The notes under the pieces: model-generated
The model's database searches: none
What the model was told of the DNA's origin: nothing
Seen by the model: the letters and a program-made list of their open reading frames with translations, nothing else
Part shown: positions 24,592-34,800 of the stretch, piece by piece
How positions within the stretch are numbered: the first letter of the stretch is position 1
Layout: each line of letters opens with the position of its first letter
Made by a program: the position numbers and the translations under genes
NCBI GenBank assembly: GCA_946804195.1
Contig: CAMPEU010000001.1
Span: forward strand, 1-64,000
Reading direction: 5' to 3'
Length of the DNA: 64,000 nt
Source of the DNA: an uncultured Candidatus Saccharibacteria bacterium
Lineage (GTDB): Bacteria; Patescibacteriota; Saccharimonadia; Saccharimonadales; Saccharimonadaceae

Positions 24592-25141
24592 TTATTCTCC
24601 TCTGTCATTGACTACTGATTGAGTAGTCGATTGGAATGTACGATGACGTAACTTGATTGCCACGTTGTACATAGTATATCAGAGTATAATGGTTATGTCA
24701 ACTCTATATTCGGAATAACAGGGGTATCTCAAATAAAAAATAAACCTCTAGTCGCCAGAGGCTTATTGCATGCGAGAATATACCATTACTCAAAAAACTA
24801 AAAAGGACCAGGTAAGGGTGGGCATCACCTGGCCCTATTTAGCCCTTCAACCCACCCTGAATCGGGGGAGATTCTTGAAAGAAATCTCGAAGCGTGACCC
24901 ACCTCACAACATGGAGGTCCGCTGGTTAAAGGGGTTAGTAGCCATGCAATGCGGTCAAGCATAAATGCAAGTTCGAAAAAGTGGAGGGTAGTTACTTTTT
25001 AGAAACATTGCATAGCATCTAACATATAAATTAGTTAGAATAGGGGGTATAAGGTACGATTAGATGGTATAATATCCATCAACCAAGACCCATTTTATCA
25101 CTGATTTGACATACTGTCAACACTTTTTGTAACAAATTGCA
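24592..25141. other. Structured intergenic region upstream of dprA
   Basis: I see no convincing gene in these 550 bases. They hold minus-strand -10 candidates AGTATA at 24673 and 24683, plus-strand TATAAT at 24685-24690 and a hairpin 24739-24749/24757-24767. GC-rich potential stems follow at about 24808-24905 (CCAGGT/ACCTGG, AGGGTGGG/CCCACCCT, GAGATT/AATCTC). TATAAT at 25068-25073 sits inside GATGG/CCATC, and TTGACATACTGTCAA (25106-25120) supplies a -35 for dprA. A plus-strand structured RNA at 24690-24970 is possible. Confidence 0.45.
24739..24767 (+). terminator. Hairpin, possible terminator
   Basis: AATAAACCTCT and AGAGGCTTATT pair with one mismatch around a 7-nt loop. No U tract follows, so the role is uncertain. 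Confidence 0.4.
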
Positions 25142-25999
25142 ATGAAAATCAACTATATATCACCTCTAGATAATAATTTCACCCGGATTACAGGTAGTAT
25201 TGCGCTTGTGCCAAAAAAGTTATACTACATAGGAAAGTTACCAGACAAGAGAATACCCACGGTTGCAATCGTTGGTAGTCGCAAACCAACCCGATACGGG
25301 ACCGAGGTAACGATGCGTATTGCTGAAGATCTGGTACAAAGAGGTGTCATCATCGTCAGCGGCATGGCGCTAGGGGTTGATAGTATAGCCCATAGAGCCG
25401 TCCTCGATGTCGGCGGAACTACAATCGCCGTCCAGGGCAATGGACTTGCCGACCTATATCCCGCTACAAACCGACAACTAGGTCAGGATATCATCGAAAA
25501 GGGTGGGGCAATCGTCAGTGAATACGAGCCCGATATACCACCTATGAAGCATCGCTTTCTCGAGAGAAATCGCCTGATTAGTGCACTGTCGGATGCTGTT
25601 TTGGTCACCGAAGCGGCTGCACGCAGTGGATCGCTCAACACAGTGACGCATGCACTCGAACAAGGAAAAGAGGTGTTCGTCGTTCCCGGCAACATCACTA
25701 GTCCATTGTCGGCTGGATGCAATGCTTTGCTCAAACAAGGCGCCCATCCCGTCACGTGCGCCGAAGACATCCTCGAAATTATTGCTCCGCAATTGCTACA
25801 GCCCCAGACACAATTAGCATTAGGTAATAATCCATTGCAGACCAAGATTATCAAATTACTCACCGATGGAATCCGTGATGGCGACGAGCTACAACACCTA
25901 TCCAAAGAAAACGCAACGGTTTTTGCCACCGAACTCACGATGATGGAAATCAACGGACTGATTCGTAACCTCGGTGCGAATCAATGGACACTACGCTAA
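25142..25999 (+). CDS. dprA: DNA-processing protein DprA
   Basis: The 285-residue protein contains the Rossmann-like DprA core: VAIVGSRKPTRYG, SGMALGVDSIAHRAVL, VQGNGLADLYP, SEYEPDIPPMKHRFLERNRLISAL and SGSLNTVTHAL. A short C-terminal winged-helix-like region follows. DprA loads RecA on incoming single-stranded DNA in natural transformation, which fits the pilin genes in this window. TTGACA (25106-25111) and TAACAA (25130-25135) with an 18-nt spacer end 6 nt before the ATG, giving a plausible leaderless start; no SD is visible. Confidence 0.92.
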   Translation: MKINYISPLDNNFTRITGSIALVPKKLYYIGKLPDKRIPTVAIVGSRKPTRYGTEVTMRIAEDLVQRGVIIVSGMALGVDSIAHRAVLDVGGTTIAVQGNGLADLYPATNRQLGQDIIEKGGAIVSEYEPDIPPMKHRFLERNRLISALSDAVLVTEAAARSGSLNTVTHALEQGKEVFVVPGNITSPLSAGCNALLKQGAHPVTCAEDILEIIAPQLLQPQTQLALGNNPLQTKIIKLLTDGIRDGDELQHLSKENATVFATELTMMEINGLIRNLGANQWTLR

Positions 26000-26022
26000 A
26001 TACGCTGGTATAATGCTTATAT

Positions 26023-26994
26023 ATGATGCGTGAAAAGGTAGGGGTAATCTTAGCTACCGCAACAATCTTATCGGGATGCGATACTGCTCTTGGTGCGCCA
26101 ATAGAGCAACGAACGCCGACCATACAACTCGATCAACTTCCCGACGTATTACCTCCGGAAGTAACCAAACAAATCCCCAACGTCGCCGCTATTACGGGTG
26201 AAGTAAAAAGCTTCGACCCTAGCTACCAAACGATTATATCCACCACGCTATGTTCGGGCGTACGGATTGATGAATATGATTATCTTAGCGCCGGTCATTG
26301 CGTCAACCTCAATTCCTTGCCGCAAGATTTAACGCCCTATTGCAAGGATATTCGTGTAGATATGCCAATCGACCAGCAAGAGGGAATCACATTAAATGGC
26401 ACACATGAAGCGGGATATGCTCCTGGCAGTATGACTGCGAGTACTCTCGATTTTTTCAAACAAGGTGATGTACTGTTAGTGGAGGTGAAGCCGAACAGCC
26501 AGCCATCCTATGACAACCCAACCCACTTTTCAGAAACATCAGACATCGAACAGGGGACACCCCTTTATTTCGTAAACTATCAGCCCACAGAAGACCGCCT
26601 ATACCGTAACCCAAACAAAGACGCCCAAGTACCACCAGAACATCTGCCAGGACCGCACACTCCGGCAATCCTCGGCGGCATAGCGATTCGCAACGTCAAC
26701 TCGGACACGATTGAAGTTATTAGCGCAGGAAAATCATATGGTGATCCCGTTGATACAGATATACGCTTCGGTGCTAGTGGTGGACCCGTCTACGACCAAA
26801 ACGGCAACCTCGTTGCACGTATCGTTGCGGTTGCAAACGAAAAAATTAGCGTTGAAACATACGAGAACAATCATCATATTGATATCACCGATATGCCAGA
26901 CGAAACAATGCTAAGGACTATATATATAAAAGAAAGTACGCCCAATCAGATAGACGAGCTGCAACAGATCAAACAATCTCTGCCTCGCTGTTAA
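26023..26994 (+). CDS. Lipoprotein trypsin-like serine protease
   Basis: The 323-residue protein begins with a type II signal peptide (ILSGC, Cys19), so it is surface-anchored. A trypsin-like triad is readable: His92 in LSAGHCV, an Asp around 149 in KQGDVLLVEV, and Ser252 in GASGGPVY. It is a candidate secreted protease acting on host or environmental proteins. TATAAT at 26009-26014 lies 8 nt before ATG 26023; a second ATG follows at 26026. It is separated from dprA by 23 nt but has its own promoter. Confidence 0.85.
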   Translation: MMREKVGVILATATILSGCDTALGAPIEQRTPTIQLDQLPDVLPPEVTKQIPNVAAITGEVKSFDPSYQTIISTTLCSGVRIDEYDYLSAGHCVNLNSLPQDLTPYCKDIRVDMPIDQQEGITLNGTHEAGYAPGSMTASTLDFFKQGDVLLVEVKPNSQPSYDNPTHFSETSDIEQGTPLYFVNYQPTEDRLYRNPNKDAQVPPEHLPGPHTPAILGGIAIRNVNSDTIEVISAGKSYGDPVDTDIRFGASGGPVYDQNGNLVARIVAVANEKISVETYENNHHIDITDMPDETMLRTIYIKESTPNQIDELQQIKQSLPRC

Positions 26995-26998
26995 TATA

Positions 26999-27062
26999 TT
27001 GACTTTTTATAAAATAAATGATATAATGCACCCATTACCCAACAGGGTTCATGTCTGTTGGG
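26999..27062 (+). promoter_or_regulatory. Strong promoter plus 5' leader hairpin
   Basis: TTGACT (26999-27004), a 17-nt spacer and TATAAT (27022-27027) form a near-consensus promoter. CCCAACAG (27038-27045) pairs perfectly with CTGTTGGG (27055-27062) close to the predicted transcript start. Confidence 0.8.
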
Positions 27063-27102
27063 CAGTTGCTTGATAGACAGGTTTCGGACAAAGGAGTTCG
27101 TA

Positions 27103-27582
27103 ATGGGAGTTTTCAGGATTGAGCATTCCGCCAGAATGCCACGCAGGACCACGCTGCTGATCGCAGCACCCCTGCTGGACATGGTGCCCCTGGGTGACAT
27201 GTCGATACTGGACGAAGTCGCGGTGCGGATCAAAAATCTGGTCGTTGACGGCCAGCTTCCGCTCGAACACCCCGACTTCTACGATACGCCAACGATGTGG
27301 TGTCATGCAGGTGCGGGCAACAGTGTTTTCGAACGCAGTGTTCGATCAGTACTGGAGTCATTGGAATCCAACCACCTTTCAGCCGATGAGTTGAAGTCGC
27401 TGAAAACGATTCTCCAGACGTTGCCCACCTTGGCGTATCGATTCGATTTCGATACCGATCCACGTTTCGTCAATCGAGGGCTGAGCATGATCCATGACGG
27501 CCTGTTCGGTTCACTGATGGAGCTGGCATCACGTCGACGGTCAATGATCGGCAGAATCAGCGACATGTGTGGCGGACTCTGA
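27103..27582 (+). CDS. Hypothetical GC-rich protein
   Basis: This 159-residue soluble, mostly helical protein has no TM segment or recognised motif. The start is ATG 27103, with AAAGGAG about 7 nt upstream. Its third-codon positions are visibly more GC-rich than those of topA next to it, which suggests transfer or unusual codon selection. It is monocistronic with a near-consensus promoter, a leader hairpin and a strong terminator, so it is probably highly expressed. Confidence 0.65.
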   Translation: MGVFRIEHSARMPRRTTLLIAAPLLDMVPLGDMSILDEVAVRIKNLVVDGQLPLEHPDFYDTPTMWCHAGAGNSVFERSVRSVLESLESNHLSADELKSLKTILQTLPTLAYRFDFDTDPRFVNRGLSMIHDGLFGSLMELASRRRSMIGRISDMCGGL

Positions 27583-27606
27583 AACAAACCGTACCAACTA
27601 TCAAGC

Positions 27607-27642
27607 AAAGCCGCCCTTCGGGGCGGGTTTGGTCATTTTTTT
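27607..27642 (+). terminator. Rho-independent terminator
   Basis: AAAGCCGCCC (27607-27616), TTCG loop, GGGCGGGTTT (27621-27630) with one mismatch, then seven Ts at 27636-27642. Confidence 0.92.
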
Positions 27643-27748
27643 GCGTTTATATTATTAACCGTGGCGATACGCGACTTGACACAACTTCCGATTTGCTTAC
27701 AATAAGCCTTTGTGTTTTATTAAGATAAAGTCAGGAACCAAAAGCACT

Positions 27749-30049
27749 ATGCCGAAAAACCTCGTAATCGTCGAGTCCCCAGCAAAAGCAAAAACTATCG
27801 AAAAATACCTCGGTAGTGATTTTCATGTGCTTTCATCGGTTGGCCACATCCGCAGCATCCCAAAGAAAACAACCGACGGTAAACCACCGGTTGACATCAA
27901 GGACGGCTTCAAAACTCAATACGAAATAGATCCCGACAAAAAGAAAATTATTGCTGAACTAAGAAAAGGCGTCAAAGCCACTAGTACTGTTTGGCTAGCG
28001 ACCGACGAAGACCGCGAAGGAGAGGCAATTGCCTGGCATCTTTGTGAAGTCCTGAAACTCGATCCAAAAGTTACCAACCGTATCGTGTTTCATGAAATCA
28101 CAAAGAGCGCTATCGAAGAAGCTGTCAAAAAACCTCGTATTATTGATATGCACACTGTACAAGCTCAACAGGCCCGACAGATCCTCGATCGTATCGTTGG
28201 CTTCGAATTAAGTCCTGTTGTCTGGCAAAAAGTCCCTGGCGGTAAGTCAGCCGGTCGCGTCCAATCACCAGCAGTTCGACTCTTGGTCGAACGCGAACGC
28301 GAGATTACAGCATTTGAAGGCTCATTCCAATTCAAGGTAACTGCCGTATTCACTCATGAAAAAGATGAAATAAAAGCTGATCTACCCCAAAGGTTTGATA
28401 CCGAAAAGGAAGCACAAAAGTTCCTAGAAAGTCTTGCTGATGCAACATTTAATGTTACTAATGTGCAAACAAGTCCAGGCACACGTAACCCTAGCGCTCC
28501 ATTCACAACGAGTACCTTGCAACAAGAAGCAAACTCACGCATGGGCTACAGCAGCAAGGGCACGATGTCCAGCGCGCAACGCCTCTATCAGGCCGGTAAA
28601 ATTACCTATATGCGTACCGACAGCATGAGCTTGTCGGGCCAAGCAATTGCAAGTGCGAAGGACTACATCACCAATGCGTTTGGTGAAAAATATAGTCATG
28701 TTCGTAATTTCAAGACAAAATCCGCCAGCGCCCAAGAAGCCCACGAAGCCATTCGTCCGACCGACATGAAACTAGAAGTCGCCAGCAAAGATGATCATGA
28801 TCAAAAATTATATGCATTAATCCGAAACCGCACACTCGCCAGTCAAATGACTCCAGCCCAACTAGAAAAAACTACTATCACTATCGCCGTCAGTTCATCC
28901 AAGCACGTTTTTGAAGCAAAGGGTGAAGTTGTGCTATTTGATGGTTTCCTAAAAGTGTACGGCACAAACAAAAAGACCGATACGCTATTACCGAAACTGG
29001 CGGCAAACGATATGCTCAACCTCAATGAAGCGATTGCTAAACAAACCTTCGCCAAACCACCCGCTCGCTATACCGAAGGTAGCCTCGTCAAAAAACTCGA
29101 AGAACTCGGCATTGGCCGACCATCAACCTACGCAACAATTATCGACACCGTCCAGACACGCGGCTATGTCGTAAGAGGTGAGGGTGAAGGAACGGATCGC
29201 GATACTATTGTCCTGAGCCTCAAAAAACACAATGTTGAACGTGAAGTTATCCAAGAAAAAACAGGGGCAGACAAAGGTAAGCTTGTTCCAACACCAGCCG
29301 GTGAATTAATTGCCGATTTCCTAGGCAAGCATTTCAAGCAGATCATTGATTACGACTTTACCGCAGCTGTCGAGAAAAAGTTCGACCACATCGCCGATAA
29401 CAAATTGAAGCGAAACGACATGCTGGATGAATTTTATGGACCGTTTCACAAACTCATCGAAGCATCAGGCAGTATCGACCGCAGCAAAGTAGGGCAGTCG
29501 CGTAGCATCGGTACCGATCCCAAATCAGGCAAAATTATCACAGCACGCTTCGGACGATATGGCCCCATGCTACAACTGGGTGATACCGATAGCGAAGAAA
29601 AGCCTCAATTTGCGCCAATGCCAAAAGGTGCAAAAATTGAATCCGTTACACTCGAGGAAGCGTTGACTGCATTTGAATTACCGCGCGTTGTCGGTCTAAC
29701 TGATGACGGCCAAGAAATCAAAGCCAATGTCGGTCGTTTTGGACCATACATCCAAATCGGCAAGCTATACGTCAACATCAAAGACGAAGACCCACGCACA
29801 ATCACACACCAAAAATCCCTCGAACTCTACGCCGAAAAGCTCAAAACTGAAGCCGAAAAAAATATTGCCGACTTTGGCGACGGCGTCAAGGTATTAAATG
29901 GTCGTTTCGGACCATACATCACTGATGGCAAAAAGAATGCAAAAATCCCCAAAGATACAGATCCGAAAACCATCACCCACGAACAAGCCAAGAAAATGAT
30001 CAAGGAAGCACCAGTTGGCAAAAAACGTTTCACGAAGCGTAAAAAATAA
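27749..30049 (+). CDS. topA: DNA topoisomerase I
   Basis: The 766-residue type IA topoisomerase has the TOPRIM domain (VIVESPAKAKTIEKYLG; acidic DEDREGEAIAWHL). The catalytic Tyr is in KITYMRTDS at about residue 288. C-terminal repeat units with GRFGP (three copies) replace zinc ribbons; no CxxC is seen. It relaxes negative supercoils. I choose ATG 27749 by homology to the usual MPKNLVIVESP start. A weak AGGAA lies about 14 nt upstream and TACAAT near 27700; in-frame TTG at 27710 would add unrelated residues. Confidence 0.95.
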   Translation: MPKNLVIVESPAKAKTIEKYLGSDFHVLSSVGHIRSIPKKTTDGKPPVDIKDGFKTQYEIDPDKKKIIAELRKGVKATSTVWLATDEDREGEAIAWHLCEVLKLDPKVTNRIVFHEITKSAIEEAVKKPRIIDMHTVQAQQARQILDRIVGFELSPVVWQKVPGGKSAGRVQSPAVRLLVEREREITAFEGSFQFKVTAVFTHEKDEIKADLPQRFDTEKEAQKFLESLADATFNVTNVQTSPGTRNPSAPFTTSTLQQEANSRMGYSSKGTMSSAQRLYQAGKITYMRTDSMSLSGQAIASAKDYITNAFGEKYSHVRNFKTKSASAQEAHEAIRPTDMKLEVASKDDHDQKLYALIRNRTLASQMTPAQLEKTTITIAVSSSKHVFEAKGEVVLFDGFLKVYGTNKKTDTLLPKLAANDMLNLNEAIAKQTFAKPPARYTEGSLVKKLEELGIGRPSTYATIIDTVQTRGYVVRGEGEGTDRDTIVLSLKKHNVEREVIQEKTGADKGKLVPTPAGELIADFLGKHFKQIIDYDFTAAVEKKFDHIADNKLKRNDMLDEFYGPFHKLIEASGSIDRSKVGQSRSIGTDPKSGKIITARFGRYGPMLQLGDTDSEEKPQFAPMPKGAKIESVTLEEALTAFELPRVVGLTDDGQEIKANVGRFGPYIQIGKLYVNIKDEDPRTITHQKSLELYAEKLKTEAEKNIADFGDGVKVLNGRFGPYITDGKKNAKIPKDTDPKTITHEQAKKMIKEAPVGKKRFTKRKK

Positions 30050-30066
30050 AAAGCCTATTTTATACA

Positions 30067-30122
30067 TTGACTTTATTGAAATTAAGACTAGAATTACTTT
30101 ACTAGTCTCCATCTGAGAGACT
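30067..30122 (+). promoter_or_regulatory. Promoter and leader hairpin of the 30152 gene
   Basis: TTGACT (30067-30072) and TAGAAT (30089-30094) are spaced 16 nt. AGTCTC (30104-30109) pairs with GAGACT (30117-30122). GAGGGGAGG follows before the ATG. Confidence 0.55.
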
Positions 30123-30151
30123 CGAACATTCCCTGAGGGGAGGTGAAAAAT

Positions 30152-30343
30152 ATGAAGGTTGTCGGATCGGTATTCGGTGTCCTCGGTGTCCTGCTGTTCG
30201 TAGCAGCTGTCGTCGTCGGCGCTCCGGTCGCTGCGTCGGCCCTGGCCTTGAGCTTCTCGGCCGTATGGTCGTGGGCGACAGTGCAGGCATTCGTCGGTGG
30301 CGTCCTCGGCGTCGCACTGGCACGGTGGGGATTCGATCAGTAA
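30152..30343 (+). CDS. Small two-TM membrane protein
   Basis: This 63-residue protein consists almost entirely of two hydrophobic helices (VFGVLGVLLFVAAVVVGAP and VQAFVGGVLGVALA) and has GC-rich codons. The start is ATG 30152, 8 nt after GGGGAGG; GTG 30143 overlaps the SD. It is monocistronic between topA and a 14-bp terminator. Not recognised. Small hydrophobic proteins of this kind include holins and stress peptides, but nothing here decides between them. Confidence 0.6.
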   Translation: MKVVGSVFGVLGVLLFVAAVVVGAPVAASALALSFSAVWSWATVQAFVGGVLGVALARWGFDQ

Positions 30344-30439
30344 TGATCGATAATCTGCCGCAATCGACCGTCGTAAGTCAGCATTACTGATACTACGATC
30401 GTCCTACTTCACTCATAATTACATACCGCCCACAGAGCA

Positions 30440-30481
30440 ACCGCCTCGAGACCCACCTTCACGGTAAGGTCTCGAGGCGGT
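30440..30481 (+). terminator. 14-bp GC-rich hairpin
   Basis: ACCGCCTCGAGACC (30440-30453) is the perfect reverse complement of 30468-30481. The T tract behind it is weak (CTTAAATT). Confidence 0.75.
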
Positions 30482-30636
30482 CTTAAATTCAAACTCAGCA
30501 TATGTACCATTTTCATCTGTTACAACGCTTATGTTTAATAATCTATAAAATAATAAGCAAAATATAAAAAGTCCGAAAACATTGTTTACGAGATAGGTCT
30601 ATTTCATGCTATAATCTATAAAAGTACAGAAAGTGT

Positions 30637-30665
30637 TTGACATTATAAAAAATATGTTTTATAAT
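30637..30665 (+). promoter_or_regulatory. Consensus sigma70-type promoter
   Basis: TTGACA (30637-30642), a 17-nt spacer and TATAAT (30660-30665). This is the closest match to the bacterial consensus in the window. It drives the sigma4/HARE gene, whose ATG is 61 nt downstream after an AGAGGAAA SD. A second TATAAT lies at 30610-30615. Confidence 0.9.
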
Positions 30666-30726
30666 GAATAAGAGATTTAGAAATAATCCTAATACAACTG
30701 AGGTGAGGCAGAGAGGAAACAACCAA

Positions 30727-31791
30727 ATGAGCCAAGCTCCAACAAAAACTACCGATGAACCGACAATAGTCGACATTGATAGTACAATTGAAGCGATTCT
30801 TGACGCCGTCGAACAAGAGCGAGAACGAGAAATCATTACTCGTCGTTTTGGTTTGTATGACCGCAAAGAGACTCTAGAACAAATCGGTGAGCTACTTGGT
30901 ATCACGAGAGAGCGTGTTCGCCAACTTGAAAAAGCAATCCTTATTCGCCTAAAGATCGCTAGTAGCGATGGTAAAATTCCCGCCGTTCAATCTGTTGAAA
31001 AAGCTCTCGTTCGCGAATTAAGCGAAATGGGGCGTCTCGCAACAGTTGCAGATTTGACCAATGCATTACTAGCCGACAAGGCAACACCGCTCACACGTTC
31101 ACGTGTCGCTTTCGCAGCAACACTCGCACCACGCCTCGCAGTTGTAAATGAAAACGATCATTACAAAAATGCCGTTGCTATCGCGGAGTATGGTGATGAA
31201 AAGAAAATCACAAAGCAAGTAGACGAAGTTGTTGCAGGTATTAAAAAGCATGGTGAGCCATTGACTATCGAGCAACTTCATGACCAGCTAAACCATGAAC
31301 ATCCATCACATGTACGGGCATTAGCTACTGTTAGCAAGCACCTGTCAAACCTCAAAGACCTTTGGGGACTCAACAAATGGCCAACAGTCAATCCAAAAAA
31401 CATCCGTGACAAAATCTATGTCATCCTCCTTGAAAAAGGATCTTCGATGCACTTTTCTGAAATTGCTGATTCTATCAAAGATAGTAGCTTTAGCCGCAAG
31501 AACGTTACAACACAAGCAATCCATAACGAGTTGATCAAAGATAAACGATTCGTGCTCATTGGTCGCGGTATCTATGCACTCGACAGCTGGGGTTATTCAA
31601 AGGGTACGGTCGCTGACACAATTTCAAAGATTCTCAAAAAGAGTGGTGAGCCCCTTCACCGTGATGAGATCGTCAAACGCGTACTCAAAAGTCGCCAAGT
31701 CAAAGAAACCACTATTCTATTGAATCTGCAAAGCAAGCCACAGTTCAAGCGTGTCGCCAAAGCGACATATACTCTTGCCGAAGAAAAATAG
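30727..31791 (+). CDS. Sigma-region-4 plus HARE-HTH transcription regulator
   Basis: The 354-residue protein opens with a sigma-70 region-4 helix-turn-helix (RRFGLYDRKETLEQIGELLGITRERVRQLEKA). No region 2 is present, so it cannot be a complete sigma factor. The C-terminal part contains HARE-HTH-type winged helices (SSMHFSEIADSIKD ... LIGRGIYALDSWGY ... EPLHRDEIVKRVL), as in the RNA polymerase delta subunit. It probably binds RNA polymerase or DNA as a global regulator. ATG 30727 is set by AGAGGAAA; ATG 30664 overlaps the -10. Confidence 0.8.
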   Translation: MSQAPTKTTDEPTIVDIDSTIEAILDAVEQEREREIITRRFGLYDRKETLEQIGELLGITRERVRQLEKAILIRLKIASSDGKIPAVQSVEKALVRELSEMGRLATVADLTNALLADKATPLTRSRVAFAATLAPRLAVVNENDHYKNAVAIAEYGDEKKITKQVDEVVAGIKKHGEPLTIEQLHDQLNHEHPSHVRALATVSKHLSNLKDLWGLNKWPTVNPKNIRDKIYVILLEKGSSMHFSEIADSIKDSSFSRKNVTTQAIHNELIKDKRFVLIGRGIYALDSWGYSKGTVADTISKILKKSGEPLHRDEIVKRVLKSRQVKETTILLNLQSKPQFKRVAKATYTLAEEK

Positions 31792-31857
31792 CCTTCAACT
31801 CTCATGCATTAGTCGTGATAGCTTGTCAACAGGGGCGATTGATGGGACAATGTACTT

Positions 31858-34800
31858 ATGGAAATAATCGCCTGGATTATCAATTTAGCACTACAATGGT
31901 ACGTCTGGCTACCGGTCGTGTTGATTTTGGGATACCTAACATGGCGCAATTACCAACGCGTTGATGCTATTCGAGCGACCGAAAGCACCCTGTTAATCCT
32001 CGAAATCCCAAAGGCAAACGACAAAAAAGAACTCGCTGCCGAACAATTATTCGCTAGTTTGCATGGAATCCTACGTGATCGTGACGAACTCAAGCAATCT
32101 GGTGGAATTCAAGAACACCTCAGTTTTGAAATAGCATCTGTCAGCGGACAGATTCGTTTTTATGTTTGGGTACCGACCGCTCTTCGTAGTTTCGTTGAGG
32201 GGCAGATCTATTCACAATATCCAACTGTGCAAATTCACGAAGCCGAAGAAGACTACGTCTCGCATGAACGCCAACACAGCGTTATTTACTCTGGCGAAAT
32301 CACCTTAACCGATAGCGAATTTTTACCCATAAAGACATTCCAAAGCTTTGAGGTCGACCCGCTCGCTGGTATCACAGGCACATTGGCAAAACTCGAAACA
32401 ACGGGAGAGGAACTGTGGATCCAAGTACTCACGCGACCTATTGCTGACGAGTGGCATAAAGCCTCTGATAGCTGGATAAAAACAGTCAAAAACGGAGGTA
32501 GTCCCTTCGCATTTCTTTCTGATGGTCAAGGATTCGACGCCAAATGGCTACTAGGCCTACTTGAAGCTCTCTGGCGACCACCCGAGCAGGGTGTAGGTGG
32601 TAGCGGCGGTTCCTCAAAACCCGAAGTTTCAGAACGCAACAAAACTCGCATCTCCGAGGCAGAGACCAAGGCGACCAAACTTGGCTACCGCGTAAAGATT
32701 CGCGTTGCTTATCTGGGCGAGAGTCAAACAAATGCCAAACTACAAATGCAAGCACTTGTCGGAACATTTAAACAATACAACAGCACCAATTTGAACGGAT
32801 TCAAAGTAACCGGCACAAGTTTTCGCAAAGAAGACCTCGAAAAATACCGCTCCCGTTTGTTCGCGGACAAGGGGTATATCCTCAATATCGAAGAAGTTGC
32901 CAGTGTCTTTCACTTGCCGCACACAAACGTTGAAACACCAAATATTGTTTGGGCATCATCAAAGACAGCCGAACCGCCGTCGAAACTGCCGATTATCACC
33001 GGCGATGATGCGATCGATGAAAATATCAGTGCTTTCGGTCTAACGAACTTTCGTGGCATAAATCATCAATTCGGTATGTTGCGTAGTGACCGTTCACGTC
33101 ATGTCTACATCATTGGTCAAACTGGAGCGGGTAAGTCAGGTACGCTCGAGCTCTTTGCATTATCCGACATATATCATAACCATGGATACGCTATCATTGA
33201 TCCACATGGCGATTTTGCTATTAATAACATGCGTTTTATCCCAGCCGACAGACTAAAAGACGTCGTGTACTTCAACCCTGCCGATACAGCTTATCCACTA
33301 GGCTTTAATCCGTTAGAAATCATCGATCCCAACATGAAATCAAACATCAGCTCGGAAGTCATTGGCGTGCTAGAGCGTATGTTTAGCAATAGCTGGGGAC
33401 CTCGACTAGAATACATTTTGCGTTATACGATTCTGGCACTCCTGGATCGACCAAACGCCACAATGCTCGATATTACACGAATGCTCACCGACAAGAAATT
33501 CCGCAAGGAAACTCTATCCTACAGCCAAGACACTGTTGTTTTGCAATTTTGGAACGTCGAATTCAGTAGTTGGACCGAAAAGTTTCAGGCGGAAGCAATC
33601 GCACCAATCCTAAACAAGGTAGGTGCATTTACCGCCAATCCAATTATTCGTAACATTGTCGGTCAACCCAAATCCACATTTAATATCCGCGAGATGATGG
33701 ACGAGGGCAAGATACTGATAGTCAACCTATCGAAAGGACTACTGGGCGAAGATAACTCGAGCGTACTAGGTGCATTTTTGGTAACAAAAATTCAGTTGGC
33801 CGCCATGAGCCGTAGTGATATTCCTAGAATTGAAGATCGACGGCCATTCTATTTATATGTAGACGAGTTCCAAAACTTTGCGACGGATTCATTTGCTACT
33901 ATCTTGTCCGAGGCGCGTAAATACGGCCTAAACCTGACGGTTGCCAATCAATACATTTCACAAATGTCCGACACGGTTCGTGGGGCGGTATTTGGCAACG
34001 TCGGCACAATGATTAGCTTTCGTGTTTCTGCGGATGATGCGCCAATTCTCAGTAAACAATTCGAACCTCAATTTGAGCCAACCGATCTATTGCAAATGGC
34101 TAATCGAAACTTTGTCATTAATATGGTAATCAATGGAGAAAAGGCGCCAGCATTTAGTGCACGAACGCTACAGCTACCACCAATACAATCAGATAATACG
34201 GCGTTCATTGTCGAGAACACCCGGACTAATTACAGCCGTACTCGCGAGGATATCGAGAGATTTATTAATGAATCAATCCAGCCACCAGACTACTTGATGC
34301 GAAAGGGGCCAGGAAACCCTAGAGTCAAGCAATCCCAGCCACCTGAACAACAGGGGCCTACCCCCGTTGTCACCCCTGTCAGCGAAAATCCTCAGCCCCA
34401 ACAGCCCAATAGGCCAAAATTCGTTATCGAAACGCCACAGGGTGAAGCTGCCGTACAGACAGCAAACAAACCTACGCCCGTCAAAGAAACGCCTAGAGTA
34501 GAGAAGCCTGTGAAGCCTGCCGAAAAATCTGAAACAAAAGAGGTGAGTGCTGACGATCATAAAGATAAAGAAGCGGACACGCCCGCAAAGAGAAAACGAT
34601 CCCGAAGCCGTCGTCGCAAAAAAGATGATTCCGAAGATAATACAAACAACGAAAACAAGCCTGAAGAAAAAAAGAATGGTGAACCGCCTAAAAGTATAGT
34701 GCAGCCCAAACCGAAGGCAGCGCCTAAACAATCCGAAAAGACAGAGCATGTTAATGACCTCCTGAAGGTTAAGCATCACATATCAGAACAACCGGTGCCT

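Noticed and set aside
24157-24618. Plus-strand 153-codon frame
   Set aside because: It runs antisense through two SD-led membrane genes and the long hairpin; no start signals.
24770-24964. 64-codon frame in the structured region before dprA
   Set aside because: No SD, no -10 at the right distance, and the DNA is dominated by stem-loops, which suit RNA better than protein.
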